Notes under the pieces: model-generated
What the model saw: the letters and a program-made list of their open reading frames with translations, nothing else
Database searches by the model: none
Told to the model about the DNA's origin: nothing
Shown here: piece after piece, positions 12,903 through 21,112 of the stretch
How the letters are laid out: every line of letters starts with the position of its first letter
How positions within the stretch are numbered: the first letter of the stretch is position 1
Made by a program: the position numbers and the translations under genes
Assembly: GCA_016928935.1 (NCBI GenBank)
Contig: JAFGJU010000213.1
Location: forward strand, 1 to 31,714
Source of the DNA: Candidatus Eiseniibacteriota bacterium
Lineage (GTDB): Bacteria; Eisenbacteria; RBG-16-71-46; JAFGJU01
Reading direction: 5' to 3'
Length of the DNA stretch: 31,714 bases

Positions 12903-14200
12903 ATGAACTGTATCTGCCTCCTGGCGGAGGCCAGGGCCTCTTCTGTGTCCTTCACTCCCGCAAGTGCGGCGCTGAACTCCGGCTGCATGACCTGCGAAAT
13001 CATCATGTAGTAAGGGGTCACCGGCCGGGGTCTCGCGTGTTCCATTATCTCATACAGACCGGCCATAAACGGCTGTGCGCCCCTGAGCTCGGGGTCAGCA
13101 TACAAGCTCTTCAAGGTCGGCTTGTACCCGACCGTGAGAGCTAGGGTCTTCTGCGACTCGTAGGAGGTGAGGAACTCTATCAACCGCTCCGCTTCCTTCG
13201 GGTGCTCAGAGTAGGCGTTCACTCCCAGCTGCCACCCGCCCAGCGTCGACGCCGTCTCGTGGCCAGGGAAACGGGGCAGCATTGCGACGCCCACCTTACC
13301 CCTAACGGGAGAGCCGGGTCTTTCGAATATCGTCCAGGCGTAAGGCCAGTTCCGCATGAACACGGCCCTGCCGTTTCCGAAAATGTGCCTCGTGGTTTCC
13401 TCTATCGAAGTCGTGACGAGCGCCGGGCTGACTTCGTATCTGAAGATGAGGTCCTTCATGAAGTCCAGTGCCTCCCGGTTCTGCGGGCTGTCGATCACCA
13501 CGTCCCCGGCCTGAATCACGTCTCCGCCATTGCCCCACATGTACTCGAGGACATTGCACACCAGCCCTTCATACTGCTTTCCCTGCCATACGAAGCCATA
13601 CATGTCCGGTTCCATCTTCGCAATGTGAGAAGCGGCTCGCACAAGCTTTAGCCATGTCGTGGGCGGGGCAAACCCGTACTTCTCCAGGAGGTCCTTTCTG
13701 TAGTAAAGCACTCCGGCGTCTATGTACCAGGGTATTGCGTAGACGTTCCCGCCGTATGTGACGGCCGTCATGGGCGCGCTGAAGAAGCTGTCTCTGCGCG
13801 CCGGCGGCAGGACATCCGACAGATTCCTGAGCCAACCTGCTCTTGCGAACTCCGGGACCCACACGACGTCCATCGACAGCACGTCGAAGTCGGACGATTC
13901 ACCCTCCATGTTTATCGCGTAAAACTGGTGCTGTTCGTCCGTCGTCGCGGGCAAAGGCTCGTCCTTGACGCGTATGTCGGGATTGAGGTCCTCAAATCGC
14001 GCGATGAGCCTCGCGAAAGACTCGGGGTCGCCGGCTATTTTGCCGTGCTTGAAAACGACGGTCACCTGACCCTGCCGGGGCCCGTCGTGCCCTTGGCATC
14101 CCGGAAGCAATACGAGGAGACAGAACGCGAGAGTCGGAGCAAGGCGCGTTAGAAGAGTCCGGACCGGGCTGCGGGCGGCGAGAGGATTTGCTTGGGCCAT
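12884..14200 (-). CDS. Lipoprotein sugar-binding protein of ABC importer
   Basis: This 438-residue extracellular solute-binding protein (family 1, MalE-like) is anchored as a lipoprotein. The signal sequence has a long n-region (residues 1-20), a hydrophobic core and the lipobox LPGC with Cys35. The mature part has the type I binding fold: FKHGKIAGDPESFARLIARFEDLNPDIRVK, DVLSMDVVWVPEFARAGWL, YAIPWYIDAGVLYYRKDLLEKYG and a C-terminal region with LGGWQLGVNAYSEHPKEAERLIEFL. Aromatic residues (WYID, WQGKQY, WPYAW) would stack on a sugar, so an oligosaccharide such as trehalose or maltose is plausible. It is first of the three transport genes. Its last codons are made from a heptad repeat that runs downstream, so the C-terminus may vary between strains. 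Confidence 0.92.
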   Translation of the reverse strand: MAQANPLAARSPVRTLLTRLAPTLAFCLLVLLPGCQGHDGPRQGQVTVVFKHGKIAGDPESFARLIARFEDLNPDIRVKDEPLPATTDEQHQFYAINMEGESSDFDVLSMDVVWVPEFARAGWLRNLSDVLPPARRDSFFSAPMTAVTYGGNVYAIPWYIDAGVLYYRKDLLEKYGFAPPTTWLKLVRAASHIAKMEPDMYGFVWQGKQYEGLVCNVLEYMWGNGGDVIQAGDVVIDSPQNREALDFMKDLIFRYEVSPALVTTSIEETTRHIFGNGRAVFMRNWPYAWTIFERPGSPVRGKVGVAMLPRFPGHETASTLGGWQLGVNAYSEHPKEAERLIEFLTSYESQKTLALTVGYKPTLKSLYADPELRGAQPFMAGLYEIMEHARPRPVTPYYMMISQVMQPEFSAALAGVKDTEEALASARRQIQFILRTED

Positions 14201-14254
14201 TCTGGGGCTCCGTGATTTCCAGACGGAAGCAGAGAATCCGGTCGGCGCGGCGCA

Positions 14255-14275
14255 CGAGCGGGCACGGGCCGCTCG
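14255..14275. other. Hairpin between glycerate kinase and binding-protein genes
   Basis: CGAGCGG (14255-14261) and CCGCTCG (14269-14275) form a perfect 7-bp stem with a 7-nt loop, just after the glycerate kinase stop on the minus strand. There is no T-run, so it may stabilise or partly terminate the transcript rather than end it. Confidence 0.35.
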
Positions 14276-14291
14276 ACGTGCCGCGACGCGA

Positions 14292-15635
14292 CTATCTCAA
14301 CACATATACCATGATATCACTAACGTTTGTTCCTGTGTTCCCGGTAACGACCAGGGCCCGCCCGAGTCGCTCGAGCAGGGTGTGGCTGTCGTAGTCTCTT
14401 ATGTAGGCCTCGATGTCCACTTTCTCGCGCGTCGCCACCTCCCTGAGCCTGTTGTCGACTATGGCTCCGGCGACGTTCGGCACGAAATCAGAGCCGTCGG
14501 TGCACACGCTGGCCAGAACCCAGTTGCCCGCGTATTCTCCCATGGCCGCAAGCGTCGCTGCGGCGTAGTGCTGGTTTCTTCCGCCGGTGCCGTGGTCGGC
14601 CGGCAGCCGGGGTGAAGTCTCGCCGCCGATGATGAGCGCGTCGTAACCCGAGTATTTGCCCTCCATTATCTCCCTCGCCCTCAGTCTTGCCGCCTCGGAC
14701 GGGTCGCCGCGCTGCTCGGACGTCACGATGTGCGGCCTCAGTCCCATGTCGCGCGCAGCGACCGACATCGCCTCCAGGGCGAGCATGTTGTCGCCCACGA
14801 TGAAGTTGTGGCAGTTGTCCAAGCTCCTGGGAGTCTCCTCCACGGCTCCGGCGCGTCCCCTCTGCAGCAGGGTCAGCACGGAATCGGGGGTCTCGTCGGT
14901 CAGCTCGTATCTTTCCAGAAGAGAGTGGGCCTCCTGGAACGTGGAAGAATCGGGCGCAGTAGGTCCCGACGCGATGCTGGCAAGGTCATTGCCGACGACG
15001 TCGGAAATGATGAGGGACACCACCTTCGCGGGCGCAAAGTGTCTCCCGAGTCGACCGCCCTTCGTCTTGGAGAGATGCTTCCTGACCACGTTTATCTCCT
15101 GTATGCTCGCCCCCGACCGCAGGAGCAACCCGGTAGTCTTCTGCTTATCCTCGAGGCTGATGCCGTCAGCGGGGCAGGGCATCAGCGCCGAGCCGCCTCC
15201 AGATATGAGACACAGCACGAGGTCCTGCGCATTCATGCAGTACGCCTCCTTGAGGGACAGCATCCGGCGCGTTCCGGCTGCTCCCCTCGAGTCCGGAACC
15301 GGGTGGCCGGCCGCGACTATCTCAATCTTGCGAGTCGGATATCGATTGCTGACGCAATTCACGACGCCCGCCGTGACTGTGTCCGAGCCGAGAATCCGTT
15401 CCAGCTCCTCCGCCATGCCGCCCGATGCCTTGCCGCCCCCAATGACGAAGACCCGGCCGGCGGAAAGAGGGAACGGCGTACCAAGCACTGTCAGTACCTT
15501 CTTGGAACGATCGTAGGCGAGGGCCGACCGCATGAGGGCGGGCGGCAGCACTTGTTGAATACCCGCCTCCACGAGGCGAATGGCGTCCCTGCGCGGCCCG
15601 GTCGTCGAGAGCTCGTCCCTGTTCTTCACTATCAT
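14292..15635 (-). CDS. Glycerate 2-kinase (DUF4147/MOFRL family)
   Basis: This 447-residue class II glycerate kinase phosphorylates D-glycerate to 2-phosphoglycerate with ATP. Family marks are VIGGGKASGGMA (64-74, catalytic Lys69), LISGGGSALMPCPADGISLEDK (143-164), the region INVVRKHLSKTKGG (181-194), SDVVGND (211-217), IGGETSPRLPADHGTGGRNQ (336-355) and the C-terminal MOFRL part ASVCTDGSD (375-383) with TGNTGTNVSD (431-440). The length is normal. The ATG at 15635 follows AAGGCGG. It lies between a cotransporter gene upstream and the sugar importer downstream, all on the minus strand with gaps near 90 bp, so one transcript is possible. It may feed imported or solute-derived glycerate into glycolysis. 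Confidence 0.92.
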   Translation of the reverse strand: MIVKNRDELSTTGPRRDAIRLVEAGIQQVLPPALMRSALAYDRSKKVLTVLGTPFPLSAGRVFVIGGGKASGGMAEELERILGSDTVTAGVVNCVSNRYPTRKIEIVAAGHPVPDSRGAAGTRRMLSLKEAYCMNAQDLVLCLISGGGSALMPCPADGISLEDKQKTTGLLLRSGASIQEINVVRKHLSKTKGGRLGRHFAPAKVVSLIISDVVGNDLASIASGPTAPDSSTFQEAHSLLERYELTDETPDSVLTLLQRGRAGAVEETPRSLDNCHNFIVGDNMLALEAMSVAARDMGLRPHIVTSEQRGDPSEAARLRAREIMEGKYSGYDALIIGGETSPRLPADHGTGGRNQHYAAATLAAMGEYAGNWVLASVCTDGSDFVPNVAGAIVDNRLREVATREKVDIEAYIRDYDSHTLLERLGRALVVTGNTGTNVSDIMVYVLR

Positions 15636-15725
15636 GATGTCCGCCTTGTCCGGAGGAGTAAACAGCCAGGAAAACCGGGGTCCTGAGTCCGTGCCGACGG
15701 TGGAGCGATTGAGGCCCCAACAACA

Positions 15726-17948
15726 TCAGTCGCGCGCTTCAGGCTTCATGAGGCGGCCCATGAACATACTCGCGTTCTTCACAAAGAAGACCGTCGGCAG
15801 TCCCTCCGCCAGCTCTGTAAGCCGCCCGGCGTAGGCCTCCTCCTGTCCAACGGGCGGAGTCGCGAGCCCCATGAAGACCACGTCTGCAGCCGAGCTCTCT
15901 GCGCGTATCAGCTCCTGCACGCTGGTGGCCGCGGGTTTGACTATCACTCGCGGGCCGACTTCCATGCGGATCTCCGGAATCAGGCTCTTCAGACTGAGCT
16001 CCGCCTGCGCCTTGGTCAACTCGTTGGAGGCAACGGTGATTAAACGCACTCGCGCGCCTCGCCACTCCGGATTCCGCGTGAGGAGATACGCCAGCAGAAG
16101 CATCAGGTCCCCGTTTCGTTGGAGGCCGCCCCACCAGAGATGCACCGTACGTCCGACCTCGGCTCTGGGGTTTGGATCGAACGGCCGGATGCGGCCTATT
16201 ATTAGGGACTTCTTCAGACGCTCGAGTCTCCGCATTGCCCTCAGAAATTCCGCCAGCAACTCCTTCTCCTTGGGCCATCCCAGCATGACGGTGTTGCTCT
16301 CCATGCCGGCCATTCCGTTGGCCTGCGCGACGTCGACAATTCCGTCCACGACGTCCCTGACCACGCCGGCGTCGGCGAACGCGAGCAGGCCTTCCCTGTC
16401 CAGGACCCGCTGCATGTCGCTCTGTATACCGACCACGTCCACGTCCCTGTCCAGGAGATCTCCGACCACCAACTGACAGGCAGTGACCACCCCGCGGCCC
16501 TGGCTGAGCCAGTTGCCGAACCGGACGAGCTCCAAGTGACGCGCCAGGTCGGAAACGAACACCAGGATGTGAGGGCGCCAATTGCGTGGGCTCATCGGGC
16601 GATGGGCCAGCCGTATGAGGGTCCAGCGGATCAGAGTCTCGTACATGCCGCGACGAACGTCGCCCCAGGTAGTCGTGCTCTCCCTGCGCGAAAGGACGGA
16701 CCAGAGCACAACTTCGACGAGTATGGCCACGACGCCGGCTAAGGGACTTATCAGGAATATGGTGACCGCGCACATGGCGCCGCCGGCAAGACTGACGAAC
16801 CACGGGGCTTTGATCCTGGGGCGCCACGACGGGTCACCGCTGAGTGCTTCCACGGCGGCAGCTATGTTGATGGTGCCGTAGACGGTCAGGAAGAACATGG
16901 CGACCACTGTCGCGACGGCGTTGAGGTTCCCCAGAAACACTGCGGCGATGGCCACGGCCAAAGACACTCCTATCCCCGGTGCGAGCTCCCTCCAGTCGCC
17001 GGTTCTAGTCCCCAAGAAGCGCGGAGCGAGGCCGTCCCTTGCGAGAGCCTGCAGTGTTCGCGGCGCCCCCAAGATGGAACCTACGGCGGAAGAGAAGATG
17101 GCGGCCCAAAGCCCCGGTAGAACCAGCCACGGGCCCAGCACGGCCACGCGGGTCCAAACGAGGGGGTCCTCTCGCAACTCTGCGGGAGTCGCGCCCATTG
17201 CGAGCAGGACAGGGACGACCAGATAAATCGCGAAGCCCGTTCCCACCGCCAGCAATGCACCCAGTGGAATGGACCTTCCGGGCTCCCGGAGGTCTCCGGA
17301 CAGGCCCAGACCGGCCATGACGCCGGTCACCGCCGGGAAGAATATCGCAAACGCCGGCCAGAAACCGAGATGTCCTGACGAGACTCCAAGAGAACCCGGG
17401 TGGCCGGAGCCCCTGAGAAGCGCGCCGACACAAAGGACCACCAGAGAGACTGCCACAAGCAGCAGCAGCGGGATCTGGACTCTCAGCGCCAGATTCGCCC
17501 CCAGAACGGCCAGGAATCCCACGATGACTACTATCAGAATCGTCATGGTCTGCACCGGTACTTCCGGCCACGCGAACCTGAGCGACTCTGCCAGGCCATA
17601 CGAATACAGCGTCACCGAAAAGGTCTGCGATAGAAAGAGCGGCAGACCGATGGCGCCTCCGATCTCGAGCCCGAGGCTCCGTGAGACGATGTAATACGCG
17701 CCGCCGACCCCCACGCGCGCGTTTGTGGCGGCCGATGAAAAGGATAGAGCGGTTATAAGTGTGATCGAGTTCGCCAGCACGACGATGACCAGCGTGCGGA
17801 ACAGCCCCATGTGGCCCACGATCCAGCCGGACCGCAGGTACATTATGACGCCGAGGATGGTCAGGATGGTGGGTGTGTAGACTCCGAGGAACGTCCCGAG
17901 CTTCCTGTTTTCGCGAGCGTGGGACGAGGATGAGGAGGAAAGCGTCAC
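15726..17948 (-). CDS. SLC12-like cation-chloride cotransporter
   Basis: This 740-residue member of the APC superfamily resembles eukaryotic NKCC/KCC proteins in having a large C-terminal cytoplasmic domain. The N-terminus (FLGVYTPTILTILGVIMYLRSGWIVGHMG) is the characteristic first helix with the broken GVIMYLR segment. About twelve helices run to residue 430, with SSAATNARVGVGGAYYIVSRSLG and FFPAVTGVMAGLGLSGDLREPGRSIP as family signatures. The tail carries PRNWRPHILVF, MESNTVMLGWP and VVFMGLATPPVGQEEAYAGRLTELAEGLPTVFFVKN, all SLC12-like. It should move Cl- with Na+ or K+, a volume-control task, though bacterial relatives are little studied and an amino-acid permease role cannot be excluded. 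The start is GTG at 17948 after GGGAG. Confidence 0.88.
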   Translation of the reverse strand: MTLSSSSSSHARENRKLGTFLGVYTPTILTILGVIMYLRSGWIVGHMGLFRTLVIVVLANSITLITALSFSSAATNARVGVGGAYYIVSRSLGLEIGGAIGLPLFLSQTFSVTLYSYGLAESLRFAWPEVPVQTMTILIVVIVGFLAVLGANLALRVQIPLLLLVAVSLVVLCVGALLRGSGHPGSLGVSSGHLGFWPAFAIFFPAVTGVMAGLGLSGDLREPGRSIPLGALLAVGTGFAIYLVVPVLLAMGATPAELREDPLVWTRVAVLGPWLVLPGLWAAIFSSAVGSILGAPRTLQALARDGLAPRFLGTRTGDWRELAPGIGVSLAVAIAAVFLGNLNAVATVVAMFFLTVYGTINIAAAVEALSGDPSWRPRIKAPWFVSLAGGAMCAVTIFLISPLAGVVAILVEVVLWSVLSRRESTTTWGDVRRGMYETLIRWTLIRLAHRPMSPRNWRPHILVFVSDLARHLELVRFGNWLSQGRGVVTACQLVVGDLLDRDVDVVGIQSDMQRVLDREGLLAFADAGVVRDVVDGIVDVAQANGMAGMESNTVMLGWPKEKELLAEFLRAMRRLERLKKSLIIGRIRPFDPNPRAEVGRTVHLWWGGLQRNGDLMLLLAYLLTRNPEWRGARVRLITVASNELTKAQAELSLKSLIPEIRMEVGPRVIVKPAATSVQELIRAESSAADVVFMGLATPPVGQEEAYAGRLTELAEGLPTVFFVKNASMFMGRLMKPEARD

Positions 17949-18362
17949 TCGAAAACTCCCATGACCGGAAGCGCGCTGAGCGGCTTGAGTGCCCTTCGAG
18001 GCAAGTCACATTGTGCGAGCGCACTGCCCGACCGCACCGGAGAGGTCCCTCTGTCGTGCCTGCGATCCCTGTTCCCCGAGACTCGAGGACCTCGCATCAC
18101 GCGGCACCTTCGCCGGAGACAAGGGGTCGTCGGCCACGCTCCGGCCGGGCCAATGCGCGTCACGCCACGGAGGGTATCATAAAGTCAGCGCCGCGCCGAC
18201 CGAATTCAGCCGCTGTCGAACGCGGGCGGGTAAGGGGAGGAGGGGGACGGTGTGGGACAGGCTGGAATACGCCGGGGTGTCGTGGTGCTTTGGCGGGGGG
18301 CAAATCGCGGCGGAAGGTGGAGAAATCTCTGTTCCGATAAGCGAACGGCCCGACCGACCGGC
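17949..18362. other. Non-coding spacer upstream of the cotransporter gene
   Basis: No convincing gene lies here; open frames are arginine-rich shadows. Visible items: a minus-strand TATGAT (18181-18176) that could be the -10 of the cotransporter promoter, with no good -35; and a plus-strand G-rich tract (18224-18256) with five runs of three or more G separated by loops of 1 to 7 nt, which meets the usual G-quadruplex pattern. I see no T-tract terminator for the anti-sigma gene. Confidence 0.4.
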
Positions 18363-18815
18363 CTATTCGAGGATGCTCTCGTAGTAACCGGGGGTCACGG
18401 CCGTGGCGTCGGAGACTGCAGCTCCCGACGCGGCGACGGCCGGCGGCGACGCCTCCATGTAAGCCGGCGATATGAAGACCGGCTCGCGCTCTACTCGGCT
18501 CCCGACTCCGAAGCCCACGACAAGGCCGATGACAATGAGCGCGGCCGCCCTGAGCCATGCGCGCAGCGGGAAGCCGCGGACTCCGCCCAGCCCGGCCCGC
18601 ACGACCTGGACTCGCGGGCGCCTGTCGAGAATTCCGGCCGCAAGCCGGCTCGGCCTCACTCCGGCAATGGCTTCGATGTCCGCCCGTATGCTCTCAAGGC
18701 GACCGCGGCACTCGGGACAGGTTTCGAGGTGGGTCGCGATGGCCGCGCGTTCCTCCTCGCTCTCCACGACCTCCAGTGCGTACGCCAGAAGCTCGTCTTC
18801 GGTCCTGTGTGTCAT
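18363..18815 (-). CDS. Zinc-finger anti-sigma factor
   Basis: This 150-residue single-pass membrane protein should hold the ECF sigma factor encoded just upstream. The N-terminal anti-sigma domain shows the zinc motif H-x3-C-x2-C (His29, Cys33, Cys36 in HLETCPECRG), preceded by the helical segment DELLAYALEVVESEEERAAI. A transmembrane helix lies near 87-107 (LRAAALIVIGLVVGFGVG). The extracytoplasmic tail is short (about 43 residues) and Ala/Ser/Pro-rich, so no sensor fold is apparent and regulated proteolysis is the likely release route (inference). The start at 18815 follows GGAG that lies within the 44-bp repeat array. The sigma gene ends 150 bp upstream, an unusually long gap for such a pair, filled by the repeats. 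Confidence 0.9.
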   Translation of the reverse strand: MTHRTEDELLAYALEVVESEEERAAIATHLETCPECRGRLESIRADIEAIAGVRPSRLAAGILDRRPRVQVVRAGLGGVRGFPLRAWLRAAALIVIGLVVGFGVGSRVEREPVFISPAYMEASPPAVAASGAAVSDATAVTPGYYESILE

Positions 18816-18819
18816 CTCA

Positions 18820-18993
18820 TAACTCCGTTCTTCTAAAGCTCGTCATGCCTCTTTCGTTCGCCGTCAGTCCGTTCTTCCTCGGGTCGTGACGCCCCTTTCA
18901 TTCTACGTCACTCGGTTTTTCTTCGGGTGTGATGCCTCTTTCGTTCTGCGTCACTTCGCTTTTCTTCAGGATGTGGCGCCTCTTTCCCTCAAC
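18820..18993. repeat. 44-bp tandem repeats between sigma and anti-sigma genes
   Basis: Units begin at 18847, 18891, 18934 and 18978 (spacing 44, 43, 44) with GCCTCTTTCGTTC or near variants. A partial unit (18820-18846) runs up to the anti-sigma start. Units are about three-quarters identical by eye. The unit at 18978 is the 3' coding end of the sigma gene, so the spacer looks like repeated copies of that end, each carrying GAAAGAGG, a possible ribosome site, on the minus strand. Confidence 0.8.
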
Positions 18994-19514
18994 GTCTCGC
19001 GGCACGACTTTACCGCGTAGAAGATGCGCGACTTGACCGTGCCCAGCGGGACACCCAGGCTCTCCGCTATTTCCTCGTAGCTGTGGCCCCCGTAGAACCT
19101 AAGCACTAGCACGTCGCGATGTCCGGCGTCGAGAGCGGCTATCGCGCCGGCGACAAGACGGTCCCGCTCGTCCGCCAGGACTCGTTCGAGGGCGTCACGG
19201 CTGCCGTCGACGTGTTCCGCCCTGTCCAACTCAACGTTGCGCCGGACTCTCGCGGTCTCTTTCACGGCGAGCCGGTAGGCGATGGTGCCCAGGAAGCCCC
19301 TCACTGTGCCGGACGTGTCCCTGATTCTGGCCCGAAGCGCCCGCACGAAGGTTTCCTGCACGACCTCGTCGGCCGCCTCAGCCGAGCCTGTGACGAAAAG
19401 GGCCAGTGCCGCGAGGCGTGCCCGATGCCGCGCAACGAGCACGCCCCAGGCCATCCCGTCGCCTCGCTGAGCCCTGGCGAAGGATTCCCACTCGGAGTCT
19501 ACTGTTTCCTGCAT
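18966..19514 (-). CDS. ECF-type RNA polymerase sigma factor
   Basis: This 182-residue alternative sigma factor has region 2 at about 8-90 (FARAQRGDGMAWGVLVARH, then ADEVVQETFVRALR, the core-binding and -10 part) and region 4 at about 122-178 (DAGHRDVLVLRFYGGHSYEEIAESLGVPLGTVKSRIFYAVKSCRETL), whose helix-turn-helix reads the -35. Length and order are normal for ECF factors. The ATG at 19514 overlaps the end of the upstream gene by 16 bp, so translation is coupled to the TPR/DUF2723-like protein. The anti-sigma gene lies downstream, which fits the usual sigma/anti-sigma pair. The 3' end of the gene is part of the 44-bp repeat array. Confidence 0.95.
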   Translation of the reverse strand: MQETVDSEWESFARAQRGDGMAWGVLVARHRARLAALALFVTGSAEAADEVVQETFVRALRARIRDTSGTVRGFLGTIAYRLAVKETARVRRNVELDRAEHVDGSRDALERVLADERDRLVAGAIAALDAGHRDVLVLRFYGGHSYEEIAESLGVPLGTVKSRIFYAVKSCRETLRERGATS

Positions 19515-20791
19515 TCGAGCCCCTGCTGCCTCAGCCAGGCGTCGATCTCCTTCACGTCCGACGCGCCGCAGCTCCAGGCCTCTCCAATCTTATGCCGCAT
19601 CTCGTCCTGCAAGAGACCCTGCACGTGCTCAATATACCACCTGAACAGCTTGAGGCGAAGGTCCGGCGCGTCTTTCTTCAGGGCCTCCAGGTTGACCGCA
19701 ATCCCCCACGCGTAGTTGGACATCAGCATGCGACCTGCGTCTGCTTTGGGCGAGCTCTTGAGCCGCCAGCTGTCCAGCCCGGCCGTTCTGAAGTCGTCGA
19801 GCCACGCCTGATACGCCCGGCGAAGCTGCTCGGCATACGAGTCCCGCGACGGCGTGACCAGCGTGACCAGCCCCAACTCTCTGCCGCTCCGGACGACCGG
19901 TTCGAGCTCCTTCGAGGCGAAGAGAGTCTTGGAAAGATATACGGGCCGTCCGGCGCGCCCGGCCGACTCCACCAACTTGAGTATCAGCGCATCTCCGAAT
20001 AAGCCTCCCGGCTTCTCCCGCCCCTTGCCGTCCTTGGCTGCCTTGAAGAGCGAGCTCCTGAGCGCCGCCAGCCCCGTCTTGTCCGTGAAGCGCGGCACGC
20101 CCCGCTCGATAACGTACAGTGGATACCACTCTGTGTTGAGCAGGCTGCGGTTCACGATCGAAACGTCCGGTCTCACCTTGAGGACGCGGGTGAGAATCCA
20201 GCCGGGATAGGTGTCGTTGTCGCCGTTGGTGACGAGGATGGCGTCCTTGTCCAGTCCCACCAGCAGGTTGTAGTTGAAATCCATCACCTCGTCGGTGATG
20301 GCTCCGCTCTCGGCCAGACGGCGCAGAGCAGCTTCGACGCGCTCCTCGTCCCGCGCTCTCATGCGGTGCGTGACGAGCGGGAACCACGGGTCCGGGAATT
20401 TGGAGTCCAGGGCGGCCGCCCGCTCCAGGTACTCGAGCCCCTCGGCGTCGTCTGTCGCCCCCAGCCGCTCCAGGCCCTTTAGATAGAGCAGCGTGGGATT
20501 GGCGGGGTAGCGCCTCACGCCCTTGGACAGGAGTCTGGAGTAGTCCTTGTCGTGGGCGTACCGCGCCGCGTACATCCAGTTGGCGTAGGCATATTCGGAG
20601 GGGTACTCGTCGAAGTAGTTCTCCCACAACTTGGCCAGCTTCTCGTAGGTCTCCTCGTCATAGACCACCTGACGCAAGCTCTTGATGTCCTCGGGCCTGA
20701 CGACCTCTTTGGCGCCGAGGCCCTTCGGGACGAGGCTGAACGCGAACGCCGCCAGCAGCGCTACCGTGAGCCAAACGTATGCTCGTTTCAT
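19499..20791 (-). CDS. Secreted TPR protein with DUF2723-like soluble domain
   Basis: This 430-residue protein has a signal peptide or N-terminal anchor (MKRAYVWLTVALLAAFAFSLVP) and so acts outside the cytoplasm. Residues 45-165 look like TPR helices (LWENYFDEYPSEYAYANWMYAARYA, LERAAALDSKFPDPWFPLV). Residues about 180-330 resemble the soluble C-terminal part of the DUF2723 membrane proteins (family known to me, function unclear): ILVTNGDNDTYPGWIL, VRPDVSIVNRSLLNTEWYPLY, GRPVYLSKTL. Here that domain stands without the multi-helix membrane part. It is the first gene of the ECF operon and overlaps the sigma start, so it may be a sensor or effector of the envelope response (inference). Strong ribosome site AAGGAGG. 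Confidence 0.8.
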   Translation of the reverse strand: MKRAYVWLTVALLAAFAFSLVPKGLGAKEVVRPEDIKSLRQVVYDEETYEKLAKLWENYFDEYPSEYAYANWMYAARYAHDKDYSRLLSKGVRRYPANPTLLYLKGLERLGATDDAEGLEYLERAAALDSKFPDPWFPLVTHRMRARDEERVEAALRRLAESGAITDEVMDFNYNLLVGLDKDAILVTNGDNDTYPGWILTRVLKVRPDVSIVNRSLLNTEWYPLYVIERGVPRFTDKTGLAALRSSLFKAAKDGKGREKPGGLFGDALILKLVESAGRAGRPVYLSKTLFASKELEPVVRSGRELGLVTLVTPSRDSYAEQLRRAYQAWLDDFRTAGLDSWRLKSSPKADAGRMLMSNYAWGIAVNLEALKKDAPDLRLKLFRWYIEHVQGLLQDEMRHKIGEAWSCGASDVKEIDAWLRQQGLECRKQ

Positions 20792-20811
20792 GGAATGTCC
20801 CTCCTTCTTGT

Positions 20812-20840
20812 ACTATAATCTCGGAGCGGGCGCAAAGTTC
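20812..20840 (-). promoter_or_regulatory. Candidate promoter of the ECF operon
   Basis: On the minus strand GAACTT (20840-20835), 17 bp, then TATAGT (20817-20812), followed by AAGGAGG and the ATG at 20791. The -10 is sigma-70-like, while the -35 (GTGAACTTT) resembles an ECF -35, so autoregulation is possible but unproven. The leader is only about 15 nt. Confidence 0.35.
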
Positions 20841-21112
20841 ACGGGAATTGAGGATGCATCCGAAAGTTACTGATAGCCTGCGCCTCAATGTGTCCCATCT
20901 CGTTGTCGGAACGGAGAATCCGACCAGCGAGGGCGGGAATTTCGAAAACGGGCGTATCGCCGGATGCTTCCCGGAGAACCCCGCGACCGCCACAACGTTG
21001 CGGCCAATCGCGAGAAAACCCATCACTGAGTTTTAGATGCTTCCGGAATTGAGGGCCCCGGCGGAGGGCGCGCACGGACGCCTGCGGGTTACCTCCTGCT
21101 CGTAGTGGAATT

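Noticed and set aside
17945..18163. Minus-strand 72-codon frame ending with a GTGA overlap on the cotransporter start
   Set aside because: The stop/start overlap is tempting, but the peptide is Arg/Pro-rich, has no ribosome site and no family resemblance. Only its last ATG (five codons before the stop) could act as a tiny leader peptide.
19499..20791. 430-residue protein considered as a glycosyltransferase
   Set aside because: It has one N-terminal hydrophobic segment only; the multi-helix catalytic part of DUF2723/PMT-like proteins is absent.
20658..21075. Short open frames on both strands in the divergent region before the ECF operon
   Set aside because: They overlap candidate promoters and the signal-peptide coding end of the 430-residue gene, and lack motifs or ribosome sites.
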